Source of the DNA: Bradyrhizobium sp. CCBAU 53340
Lineage (GTDB): Bacteria; Pseudomonadota; Alphaproteobacteria; Rhizobiales; Xanthobacteraceae
Assembly: GCF_015291645.1 (NCBI RefSeq)
Contig: NZ_CP030055.1
Location: 6,634,001-6,698,000, forward strand
Direction: 5' to 3'
DNA length: 64,000 nucleotides
Shown here: positions 52,814 through 60,366 of the stretch, piece by piece
Layout of the letters: every line of letters begins with the position of its first letter
Numbering within the stretch: the stretch's first letter is position 1
Notes under the pieces: model-generated
What the model was told of the DNA's origin: nothing
Databases searched by the model: none
Seen by the model: only the letters and a program-made list of their open reading frames with translations
Position numbers and translations under genes: made by a program

Positions 52814-54535
52814 TCAGGCTGCGGCAGGCTGGTTCGGGTTGAGGTCCTGCTTCTTCACCTTGCCCGTGGCGGTCAAGGGCAGCGCGTCGATGATGCGCAC
52901 CTCCGGCACCTTGTAGACGGCCATGCGCTCGGCGCACCAGGCGCGAATATCCTCCGCGGAGATGGTGCCGACCGCCTCCGGTTTGAGCTGGATATAGGCC
53001 ACGGGCACCTGTCCCTTGTCAGGGTCGTCGCGCCCGACCACGCCGGAGCCGAGCACCTTCGGATGCTGGCCGAGCAGCGCCTCGATCTCCGGCGGAAACA
53101 CGCTCATGCCCTTGACCTTCAGCATCTCCTTGCGCCGGCCGAGGAAGTGCAAAAAGCCGTCCTTGTCGATGGTGCCGATATCGCCGGTCCGCAGCCAGCC
53201 GTCGATCAGCGACTCCGCGGTCGCCTCCGGCTTGTTCCAGTAGCTCTTCAGCAGCGACGGCGTGCGCACGCGGATCTCGCCTTCCGCGCCGAGCGGCAGC
53301 AACGCGCCGGTCTCGAAATCGGTGATCTTGAACTCGGCGCCGGGGACCGGCAGGCCGACGAAGATCGGCTGATTGTTGAGATCGAAATCGTCGTCCTGGA
53401 AGCCTGCCGTGAACGTGTTGGAGGTGTGGGTCTCCGTCATGCCCCAGGCCGCCTCCATCAGGATGGTGCCGGTGAGGTCCTTCCAGCGCTTGCGATAATC
53501 GGCGTTGAGCTTCTTGACGAAGGAGACGACGCGGACCTGCTGCAGCGACGACAGGTTGAACTCGCTCCAGCGCGGATGGTCCATCAGCTCGACCGCGCCG
53601 TCGACCGGCATCGCCGTGATCGTGACCTTGTATTTGTCGATCGCAGCCATCGCGCCGACCGCGTCCCAGCGCGCCAGCAGGACCAGCGTCCCGCCCGAGA
53701 ATAACGGGAAGATCAGGCCGAAATTCTCACCTGCAATCCAGAACTCCGGAAAGAAGGACAGGAACACACTGCTCTCGTCAGACAGCACCGAGACGCCGTA
53801 ATTGGCGGCCGCCGTGTAGATCATGTCGCGATGGGTATGGACGCAGCCCTTGGGCATGCCGGTGGTACCGCCAGTGTAGTTGAGCGCGGCGACCTCATCG
53901 AGGCCGGGCGGCGGCAGCGGCGTCGGCGCGGGCAGCGCGGCAAGGGCGGGCAGCAGATCGGTCGCACCTGAAACCGCGATACGCGGCGCGCGGATCGAGT
54001 CGGGCGTCGGAAATGAGGGCGTCGCAGGGACAACATCTGCAAAGCTGGTGACGACGATCTCGCGCAGGCTCACTTCGCTTCTGACCTGCTCGACGATGGG
54101 GATGAGCTGGTCGAGCGCCACGATCACCTCGGCCTTGGTGTCGTTGAGCTCGTAGGAGAGCTCGAACGCGCGCGACAGCGGGCTCACGGGCACATGGACC
54201 GCGCCGAGCTTCAAAATGCCGAAGAACACGATGTGGAACTGCGGACAGTTCGGCAGGAAGACGGCGACGCGATCGCCCTTGCGCACGCCCTTGGCCTGCA
54301 ACAGCGCCGCGAAGCGATCGCTCTGCTGGTCGAGATCGGCGTAGGTCGTGACATGCCCGTAGAAGATCACCGCGGGACGTGTGGGGCTCCGCTTCGCCCA
54401 GGCGCGCAGATATTCCGTCAGGGGGACTTCGCCGTGCAGATAGTTGGGCGAGCGCGGCAGGCCCTTGGGCCAGGCCTTCTCCCACAGGCCGTGCAAGGTG
54501 GCGAGGTAATCCTTCTCATTGAGGCCTGCACTCAT
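52814..54535 (-). CDS. AMP-binding acyl-CoA ligase
   Basis: 573 residues. Adenylation motifs: YTGGTTGMPKGCVHTH (P-loop), AAWGMTETHTSNT (A5) and WLRTGDIGTIDKDGFLHFLG with the hinge GRRKEMLKVKGMSVFPPEIE, and the C-terminal catalytic lysine in TATGKVKKQDL. It activates a carboxylic acid to its CoA ester. It ends 12 bases before the carboxylase fusion, so the pair would make an acyl-CoA and then carboxylate it. A candidate sigma-54 promoter lies upstream. Confidence 0.92.
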   Translation of the reverse strand: MSAGLNEKDYLATLHGLWEKAWPKGLPRSPNYLHGEVPLTEYLRAWAKRSPTRPAVIFYGHVTTYADLDQQSDRFAALLQAKGVRKGDRVAVFLPNCPQFHIVFFGILKLGAVHVPVSPLSRAFELSYELNDTKAEVIVALDQLIPIVEQVRSEVSLREIVVTSFADVVPATPSFPTPDSIRAPRIAVSGATDLLPALAALPAPTPLPPPGLDEVAALNYTGGTTGMPKGCVHTHRDMIYTAAANYGVSVLSDESSVFLSFFPEFWIAGENFGLIFPLFSGGTLVLLARWDAVGAMAAIDKYKVTITAMPVDGAVELMDHPRWSEFNLSSLQQVRVVSFVKKLNADYRKRWKDLTGTILMEAAWGMTETHTSNTFTAGFQDDDFDLNNQPIFVGLPVPGAEFKITDFETGALLPLGAEGEIRVRTPSLLKSYWNKPEATAESLIDGWLRTGDIGTIDKDGFLHFLGRRKEMLKVKGMSVFPPEIEALLGQHPKVLGSGVVGRDDPDKGQVPVAYIQLKPEAVGTISAEDIRAWCAERMAVYKVPEVRIIDALPLTATGKVKKQDLNPNQPAAA

Positions 54536-54563
54536 GACGTCATCCCGTGTTGCTTTTCTTTTT

Positions 54564-54580
54564 CGCTGGGCATGCGCCAG
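54564..54580 (-). promoter_or_regulatory. Weak candidate sigma-54 promoter of the ligase-carboxylase operon
   Basis: On the minus strand CTGGCGCATGCCCAGCG keeps the invariant GG and GC with 10 bases between, as in -24/-12 promoters, but the -12 TT is CA. The GC would be about 30 bases from the start codon. Interest comes from the sigma-54 activator gene in the same cluster. A TTGACA also occurs further upstream (about 54625), so a sigma-70 promoter is possible. Confidence 0.25.
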
Positions 54581-54672
54581 CCGCCCACCGATATGATTAC
54601 AGGTCGAGCACGGGAGTGATCATGTCAAGGAAAACAGTTTCGCATCACGGGCGATGCCGCGACGCGGAAAAA

Positions 54673-55335
54673 TCACGTCTTGATCAGCCGCATCATCCGC
54701 GCCACGGCAGACGGGACCGGCGCGATAACGGGCACGGAAAACATCGATTGCAGGTCGCGAGCAGCCTCACCCAGCGGCCCGCCGCCGATGATGACCGCCT
54801 CGGCGCGGTCGTGCACGATGCAGGCCTCGACCGTGCCGGCCAGCGCCCCGCGCAATCGCGGGGGATCGCGCATCAACTCTAGCGGATCACCCTCAGCGAA
54901 GCGGCTGCCTGTATAGAACGATCTTATTCCCAACGCGTCGGGCATCGCGTCGATCTTAGCCTTCAGCAGCGGCGTCGTGGTCGCGACGCCGAAGCGGCGA
55001 CCGCCTTCGGCCGCTTCCAGCATCGAGGACTCGCCGATGCCGACCGCGGGCATTTTCAACGCCGCTCTGATCGCCGCGAGACCGGGGTCGCCGAACGCCG
55101 AGACGATGATGCCGTCGCAGAAATTTTGATGCGCTCGCGCGATTTCGTCGACCTCCGACGCGGCGGCCTCGAGCGCATCCGCGGAGACAATCATCTGTGG
55201 CGCACGCGTTGCCGTGGCGCCGATGATGTCGAAAACATCGGCAGCGGCGGACTTCGCGATGGCGACCATCATCGCGGTGGTCGCCGCCTTGCTGTTCGGA
55301 TTAATCAGCAGGATGCGGTGGGGGGATGAAGCCAT
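54673..55335 (-). CDS. Asp/Glu/hydantoin racemase-family protein without the usual cysteines
   Basis: 220 residues. Family folds: LLINPNSKAATTAMM at the start, IIVSAFGDPGL where the first catalytic cysteine normally precedes FGDPGL (Ala80 here), and AVIIGGGPLGEAA where the second lies (Gly in place of Cys). Hydantoin and Asp/Glu racemases use two cysteines as acid and base, so racemisation as known is unlikely. It may be a decarboxylase-like or binding member, or use other residues. It is 138 bases upstream of the ligase gene, same direction, and 12 bases after the MCP gene stop. Confidence 0.85.
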   Translation of the reverse strand: MASSPHRILLINPNSKAATTAMMVAIAKSAAADVFDIIGATATRAPQMIVSADALEAAASEVDEIARAHQNFCDGIIVSAFGDPGLAAIRAALKMPAVGIGESSMLEAAEGGRRFGVATTTPLLKAKIDAMPDALGIRSFYTGSRFAEGDPLELMRDPPRLRGALAGTVEACIVHDRAEAVIIGGGPLGEAARDLQSMFSVPVIAPVPSAVARMMRLIKT

Positions 55336-55347
55336 CCTCCAACCATA

Positions 55348-57030
55348 CTAGGCCGCCCGCACGCCGGCAACGAAGGCGCTGACCTCGTTCTCCAGCGACT
55401 GCAGCTTCTCGGTCAGCCGGCCGCTCGATTGCAGCACGAGGCCCGCGGCCTGGCCGGTCGCCGCCGTCGCATCAGTGACGCCGGAGATGTTCTGCGAGAC
55501 CTGGTCGGTGCCGGAGGCCGCCTCCTGCACGCTGTGCGCAATGGCCTGGGTCGCGGCGCCCTGCTCCTCGACTGCGGCTGCGATCGACGAGGAAATCTCG
55601 TTGACCTCCATGATGGTGGCGCGGATGCTTTCGATATTGCCGACGACCTGGTTGGTCTCGGCCTGGATCGCGGTGATCTGCGCGCCGATCTCGTCGGTTG
55701 CCTTCGCGGTCTGGCTCGCGAGCGATTTCACTTCGCTCGCGACGACCGCAAAGCCCTTGCCGGCCTCGCCGGCACGCGCCGCTTCGATCGTCGCATTGAG
55801 CGCGAGCAGATTGGTTTGCGAGGCGATCTGGTTGATGAGGTCGATCACCTCGCCGATCTTGTGGGCGGCCTGAGCGAGCCCCTGCACGGTATCGTTGGTG
55901 CGCTGGCCATCGGCGGCCGCCTTGTCGGCGACCATTGCAGCCTGCGCGACGCGCTGGCTGATCTCGGTGATCGAGGCCGACAGCTGCCCTGCGGCGGACG
56001 CCACCGTCTGCACATTGTTCGAGGCCTGCTGGCAGGCGTTGGCGACGAAGCTGGCGCGGTCGGTCGCCTTGTCAGCGGTCTCCGACATGCCTTGCGCGGC
56101 CTGCTGCATCGCGCGCGCCTCGTTGAAGACGTCGCGGACGACGGCCTGGACGCTCGCTTCGAATCTGCCGGCGAGATCCGCCATCGTCTTGCGCTTCTCG
56201 TCGTCGGCCTTCTGCTTGCTCTCCTGCTGCTCGGCATGCATCCGGCCCACGGCCGACGCATTGTCCTTGAACACGGCCAGCGCCTTGGCGAGCCCGCCGA
56301 CCTCGTCGGCGCGGTTGGTGTAGGGCACCTCGAATGCGCTGTCGCCGGCGGCGAGGCGCTCGGTAAGGTCGGTGATCTTCGCCAGCGGCCGCGTCACGCT
56401 GCGGCCGATCACGAAGGATGCGCCCAGCACTAGCACGAACACGGCGAGACAGACGAGGCCGAACGTCATTGCATCCTGGCGGAATACCGCATCGACATCG
56501 TCGAGATAGATGCCGGTGCCGATGATCCAGCCCCACGGCGCAAAGCCCTTCACATAGGAGATCTTCGCGACCGGCTGCTCGAAGCCCGGCTTGGGCCAGA
56601 GGTAGCTGTAGAAGCCCGCACCCTGTTTCTTGACGACGTCAACGAAGCCGAGGAACAGCGCGTTGCCGGACGGGTCCTTCATCCCGGCGAGATCCTTGCC
56701 GTCAAGCTCGGGCTTGATCGGATGCATGACCATCTTCGGGGTCATGTCGTTGATCCAGAAATACTCGACCTTGTCGTAGCGCAGGCTCTTGATCTCGGCC
56801 ATGGCGCCGGCCTGCGCCTGCTCGCGCGTCAGCTTTCCGTCGCTCTCGAGTTTCTGGTAGTGCGCCAGGATGCCGTAGCCGACATCGACCATGTGCTGGG
56901 TCTTGGCCTGGCGGTCGGCGATCATCTGGCTGCGCAGGGTCGACAGCGCAATCGGGGCCAGTGCGATCATGCCGACAAGGCTGATGCCGACAATGAGGAC
57001 CAGCTTGAAACTGATGCGGGAGAAAATCAT
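55348..57030 (-). CDS. Methyl-accepting chemotaxis protein with single-Cache sensor
   Basis: 560 residues. Transmembrane helix 1 (LVLIVGISLVGMIALAPIAL), a periplasmic sCache-type domain (YHILAHYQ-like GYGILAHYQKLESDGKLTRE, YFWINDMTPKMVMHP), helix 2 (GLVCLAVFVLVLGASFVIG), HAMP (RPLAKITDLTERLAAGDSAF), and the signalling tip LLALNATIEAARAGEAGKGF. It directs chemotaxis through CheA/CheW. The ligand is unknown; carboxylates are common for this sensor type. No receptor-methylation pentapeptide is seen at the C-terminus. Confidence 0.93.
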   Translation of the reverse strand: MIFSRISFKLVLIVGISLVGMIALAPIALSTLRSQMIADRQAKTQHMVDVGYGILAHYQKLESDGKLTREQAQAGAMAEIKSLRYDKVEYFWINDMTPKMVMHPIKPELDGKDLAGMKDPSGNALFLGFVDVVKKQGAGFYSYLWPKPGFEQPVAKISYVKGFAPWGWIIGTGIYLDDVDAVFRQDAMTFGLVCLAVFVLVLGASFVIGRSVTRPLAKITDLTERLAAGDSAFEVPYTNRADEVGGLAKALAVFKDNASAVGRMHAEQQESKQKADDEKRKTMADLAGRFEASVQAVVRDVFNEARAMQQAAQGMSETADKATDRASFVANACQQASNNVQTVASAAGQLSASITEISQRVAQAAMVADKAAADGQRTNDTVQGLAQAAHKIGEVIDLINQIASQTNLLALNATIEAARAGEAGKGFAVVASEVKSLASQTAKATDEIGAQITAIQAETNQVVGNIESIRATIMEVNEISSSIAAAVEEQGAATQAIAHSVQEAASGTDQVSQNISGVTDATAATGQAAGLVLQSSGRLTEKLQSLENEVSAFVAGVRAA

Positions 57031-57177
57031 CGGTGCTCGCTAGAATTGGCGGGGCTGATATGCCATTTTATCCCGTGCCCCTTAGCAAAGCTTTAAGCAT
57101 TGGGGTTCCCGGCACGGATCTTCGGCGTCGTCTGCGAGGAGGCCCCACCGAAACCAGGTCCATCCTGTTGCTAACGC

Positions 57178-57777
57178 CTAGCGGCCACCCTTGCCGAGCA
57201 CGAGGTCGATCGTGTGGGCAGCGATCTTGCGCAACTGCGGCTCGTCATCGAAGGCGCGCTCGAGCACGGCAAGGCCGCGCGTGACCGTGATGATGTGCAG
57301 TGCTGCGGCGGCCGCATCGCCGTTGAACTCGCCGCGCGCGGCGCCTGCCGACATCGCGTCCTGAACCAGCGTGGTGATGCGCGAGATGAGGGTCGCAAAG
57401 GCCTTCCGCGCCTCCTCGTCGAGCCCCTCGCCTTCAGCCGCGCCAAGCTCCATCAATCCCCGCGTTGTCGGGCAGCCACGCGGCGGCGAGCCGGCGCGGA
57501 AATTGCTGATGGTGAGGTCGAAGAACGCCGTCAGGCGTTTGCGCAATGAGCCGGTGCCAAGCGCCTTTTGCAAGGCGAGGAGATAGTCGCCGGCGTAGCG
57601 CTCATAGGCCTGAAGGAACAACGCCTCCTTGCTGCCGAAGGCGTTGTAGAGGCTGCCGCGCTGGACGCCGGCATCGCGCGCGATGTCCGACAGCGAGGTG
57701 CCGCGCACGCCCTTGCGCCAGAACTGGTCGAACGCGATGCGCAGGACCTCGTCATGATCGAATTCGCGCGGCCTCAA
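57178..57777 (-). CDS. TetR family regulator
   Basis: 199 residues from a TTG with GGAAGAG upstream; the start fits the family (FDHDEVLRIAFDQFWRKGVR). The helix-turn-helix GTSLSDIARDAGVQRGSLYNAFGSKEALF is typical. The C-terminal ligand domain includes GCPTTRGLMELGAAEGEG. It faces a tautomerase-family gene, and the 157-base gap holds two near-identical 15-bp palindromes that fit a TetR site, so it probably represses both. Confidence 0.9.
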   Translation of the reverse strand: MRPREFDHDEVLRIAFDQFWRKGVRGTSLSDIARDAGVQRGSLYNAFGSKEALFLQAYERYAGDYLLALQKALGTGSLRKRLTAFFDLTISNFRAGSPPRGCPTTRGLMELGAAEGEGLDEEARKAFATLISRITTLVQDAMSAGAARGEFNGDAAAAALHIITVTRGLAVLERAFDDEPQLRKIAAHTIDLVLGKGGR

Positions 57778-57793
57778 TTGACTCTTCCAGTAT

Positions 57794-57808
57794 TTGACAC
57801 GGCGTCAA
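57794..57808. promoter_or_regulatory. TetR operator candidate 1
   Basis: TTGACACGGCGTCAA: near-perfect inverted TTGAC/GTCAA. It lies 17 bases before the TetR start codon and matches site 2 at 57822-57836. Confidence 0.6.
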
Positions 57809-57820
57809 GAATGTGATTTC

Positions 57821-57836
57821 TGGACATCGTGTCAAA
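57821..57836. promoter_or_regulatory. TetR operator candidate 2
   Basis: TGGACATCGTGTCAAA; on the other strand it reads TTGACACGATGTCCA, so it shares TTGACACG..GTC.A with site 1. The two centres are 28 bases apart, about three helical turns, so both could be bound on one face. Confidence 0.6.
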
Positions 57837-57934
57837 AACCAATCGGGATTGATAGCCCGTTTTCGCCAATGGGCCGAACGACCGGCGCTCGCATGCGCCC
57901 GGCCGGACGGTCCCGCATGCTAAGGGACCAGCTG

Positions 57935-58312
57935 ATGCCATTGCTTCACATCTCGATGCGCGCCGGAAAGCGGGATGCCTACCGGCAGGCGATCCTCGAC
58001 AGCCTCTACCGCGCCATGCGCGAGGCGCTGAACGTGCCCGATGGCGACGAGTTCATGACCATCAGCGAGCTATCGCCCGCAAACTTCCGCTGTGGCAACG
58101 CTTACGGCGTCAACCGCAGCGAAGATGCCGTGCTGATCCAGATCACCGTGTTCGCCTCGCGCACCCCTGAGCAGAAGAAGGCGCTCTACCGCCGGATCGT
58201 GGAGCTACTCGGCGACAACCCCGGCATCCGCCCCGAGGATGTTTTCGTCAACGTGCTCGACGCGCCCGCGGAGAACTGGTCCGTCGGACATGGCATCGCT
58301 CAGTTTGCGTGA
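57935..58312 (+). CDS. Tautomerase-family protein (4-oxalocrotonate tautomerase-like)
   Basis: 125 residues from the ATG at 57935, giving Pro2 (MPLLHISM) as the likely catalytic base of the superfamily. Longer than the 62-residue 4-OT type; closer to MSAD/cg10062-like members. Conserved motif FMTISELSPANFRCGNAYGV follows. It probably tautomerises or decarboxylates a keto acid. The divergent TetR gene and paired operators suggest induction by a related compound. Confidence 0.8.
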   Translation: MPLLHISMRAGKRDAYRQAILDSLYRAMREALNVPDGDEFMTISELSPANFRCGNAYGVNRSEDAVLIQITVFASRTPEQKKALYRRIVELLGDNPGIRPEDVFVNVLDAPAENWSVGHGIAQFA

Positions 58313-58360
58313 GTGCTGAGGACCCGTCACCTTCTGAAGAATTGCGGAAGGAGGCGTGAC

Positions 58361-58492
58361 ATGACGACGTTTCGGGGAAGCTGCCTCTGCGGCGAGGTTG
58401 CCTTCGAGGTCGAGGGCCCGTTCGATCGATTCCAGTGGGCCTCGCGTGCGGAATGGTACGTGCACGGAGACGCCTTGCCGGTAGAGGACTAA
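58361..58492 (+). pseudogene. Internally deleted GFA-type (formaldehyde-activating/CENP-V) enzyme
   Basis: A 43-codon frame with a strong ribosome site (GGAAGGAGG). Its first part (TTFRGSCLCGEVAFEVEGPFDRF) is the start of a GFA enzyme with the CLCG zinc motif, and its last part (WASRAEWYVHGDALP) resembles the end of the same protein. The central ~90 residues with the remaining zinc cysteines are missing, apparently by an in-frame internal deletion. Not likely to be functional. Confidence 0.75.
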
Positions 58493-58495
58493 GGC

Positions 58496-59365
58496 TCAGC
58501 CTCCCGCGGGCACGCCGTGGTGACGGTGATATTCGCTCGGCGCCGGCCAGGACCACCCCTTCAGCGTCGTTCGATACGGTTCGAAGATCTCGATCTTGAG
58601 CGGATGGCACGCCGCCACATCGCTGGAATGGGTTGCGCTGCAGTCGCCGCCGGGACAGGCCGACAACGCTCCGAGCAGGTCGATCTCGGCAAAGAACTCG
58701 ATGAAGTCGCCGGGGCGGACCGGGCTTGCCTTCATGAAATATTGATGCGTGTCCCGCGTGAAGCCCGTGCACATGAAGACGTTGAGTACATCGTGGACGT
58801 GATGCTCCACCGCGGCGGGATCGAGCTTCAACTCGGCGGCGAGCGCGCGCGACAGGTTGGAGTGGCAGCAGAAATCGTAACTCGTACCGTTCAACAGGAG
58901 ATTGGTGTAGGGATCGCAGCGCGTGCCGATGACATCATGAATGCCGGCGCCGTCGGCGTCGAAACCGTACCAGCCAAGCGTATCGTGGCTGATGGTCGCC
59001 ATCGGCCGCAGATAAGGCATCGTGCTCCAGAGCCTGTTACCGAGGCCGACGTGGGTGCCATGGAGCGCCCGCGTCTTGCCGCTGAAGAAGCGCTCGGCGA
59101 GATTACCTGCGTTCCAGAGATTGAGATCGCCGACCTGCGGGCCTTCGATGCTGATGATACGGACGAATTGTCCGCGCGCCACGCGAAAAGCGCGCGCATC
59201 ACGTGGCGGCACGATGAGTTCGTGCGTCTTGACCATCGTCTGCCGCGCGGATTCGAGCGTAGCCATGTCAGGCCCGGGCATCGACCCGGCCGGATAAACG
59301 ATGGCCGGCTTGGCAGCGCGGCGCAAGGCTGCGTCAGTGGGAGCGGATGAGTTCTTCAGGGACAT
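58496..59365 (-). CDS. Urea carboxylase-associated family protein (DUF1989)
   Basis: 289 residues from the ATG at 59365. Motifs of the family: VPPRDARAFRVARGQFVRI, GDLNLWNAGNLAERF, GLGNRLWSTMPYLRPMATI, GTRCDPYTNLLLNG and CTGFTRDTHQYFMK. The function of the family is not settled; members sit beside urea carboxylase or guanidine/carboxyguanidine genes. Here the neighbours are a CobW-type metallochaperone and a metal-dependent amidohydrolase in the same direction, with about 72 bases to the chaperone gene. An in-frame start at 59398 would add 11 residues. Confidence 0.82.
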   Translation of the reverse strand: MSLKNSSAPTDAALRRAAKPAIVYPAGSMPGPDMATLESARQTMVKTHELIVPPRDARAFRVARGQFVRIISIEGPQVGDLNLWNAGNLAERFFSGKTRALHGTHVGLGNRLWSTMPYLRPMATISHDTLGWYGFDADGAGIHDVIGTRCDPYTNLLLNGTSYDFCCHSNLSRALAAELKLDPAAVEHHVHDVLNVFMCTGFTRDTHQYFMKASPVRPGDFIEFFAEIDLLGALSACPGGDCSATHSSDVAACHPLKIEIFEPYRTTLKGWSWPAPSEYHRHHGVPAGG

Positions 59366-59436
59366 CGTTGGCCTCGGATCGACACGGCAAGACAACAAGC
59401 GGCTGACATTGGCGCGATTGACTCTATTGCCTCACG

Positions 59437-60363
59437 TCAAGGCAAAGCAATACAGCCGTCCATCAGCCCATCGACCTCGGCCTTCGACAGCACGCCGAGC
59501 TCGGCGATGAAGACGATCCGCGCGCGCGGTACGCCCGGTGCAGGTGCATCGCCCGGCGCAAGCGTCGCACGGCCGCCCGCGAACTGGAACACCATCTGGC
59601 GGCCGGGCTGCTCGACCGTTTCGAACAGGCCTTTGGCGCGAGCCAGCTTCGGTGCCAGCTTGCCGATCGCCTGCTGCAGGCGCGGCAGCGAGAGCGGCTG
59701 ATCAGAGGTCCAGCTCAGCGTCTCGAAGCGCTCTTCGGCCGGACGCTTCGGCCCCGGCTCGCGCGGCGCGGACGCGCGATCGCTGGCGGGAAACAACAGC
59801 GCGGACGGAATCTCGCCGTGCTTGGCATCGACCACCACGGCCGGCACGCGCTGCGCGCGGATGGCCTCGCGCATCCGCGCGCCCGCGCATTCGCCCGCCA
59901 GATCCAGCTTGGTCAATGCCACGATATCGGCAACCCGCAGCTGCGAGCGCTGCAGCGCGTCGTCGAGGGCTGCCGGCGGTGTCGTCGCGTCCAAGACGCA
60001 GAGCACGGTTTCCAGCGGTGCCTCGCGCAGGATCACGGGATCCATCAGATTGCGGACGATGTCGGCGGGATCGGCGACGCCGCTGGTCTCGATCACGATG
60101 TATTCCGGCTTCGGATCACGCCGCAGCAAGGTCGAGAGCGTGCGGAGCAGATCGCCTTCGAGCGAACAGCAGATGCAGCCATTGGCGAGACTGACCACGC
60201 CGTCGCTTGCGCCTGCGATCAACTCCGCATCGATATTGATCGCGCCGAAATCGTTGACAACGGCGGCAATGCGCCGTCCGTCGGCATTTGCCAGCAGATG
60301 ATTGACGACCGTGGTCTTGCCCGCCCCCAGAAAGCCCGTCACCAGGAGAATGGGGACCGGCAT
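59437..60363 (-). CDS. CobW/COG0523 GTPase, probable metal chaperone
   Basis: 308 residues. Walker A GFLGAGKTT (about 10-18), the metal site GCICCS with Cys63, Cys65 and Cys66, the switch ETSGVADP and the guanine-specificity TKLDLA. It binds metal (Zn, Co or Fe) with the CxCC site and uses GTP to deliver it. It begins 3 bases after the stop of an amidohydrolase gene, so co-translation is likely and the hydrolase may be its client. Confidence 0.9.
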   Translation of the reverse strand: MPVPILLVTGFLGAGKTTVVNHLLANADGRRIAAVVNDFGAINIDAELIAGASDGVVSLANGCICCSLEGDLLRTLSTLLRRDPKPEYIVIETSGVADPADIVRNLMDPVILREAPLETVLCVLDATTPPAALDDALQRSQLRVADIVALTKLDLAGECAGARMREAIRAQRVPAVVVDAKHGEIPSALLFPASDRASAPREPGPKRPAEERFETLSWTSDQPLSLPRLQQAIGKLAPKLARAKGLFETVEQPGRQMVFQFAGGRATLAPGDAPAPGVPRARIVFIAELGVLSKAEVDGLMDGCIALP

Positions 60364-60366
60364 GGA

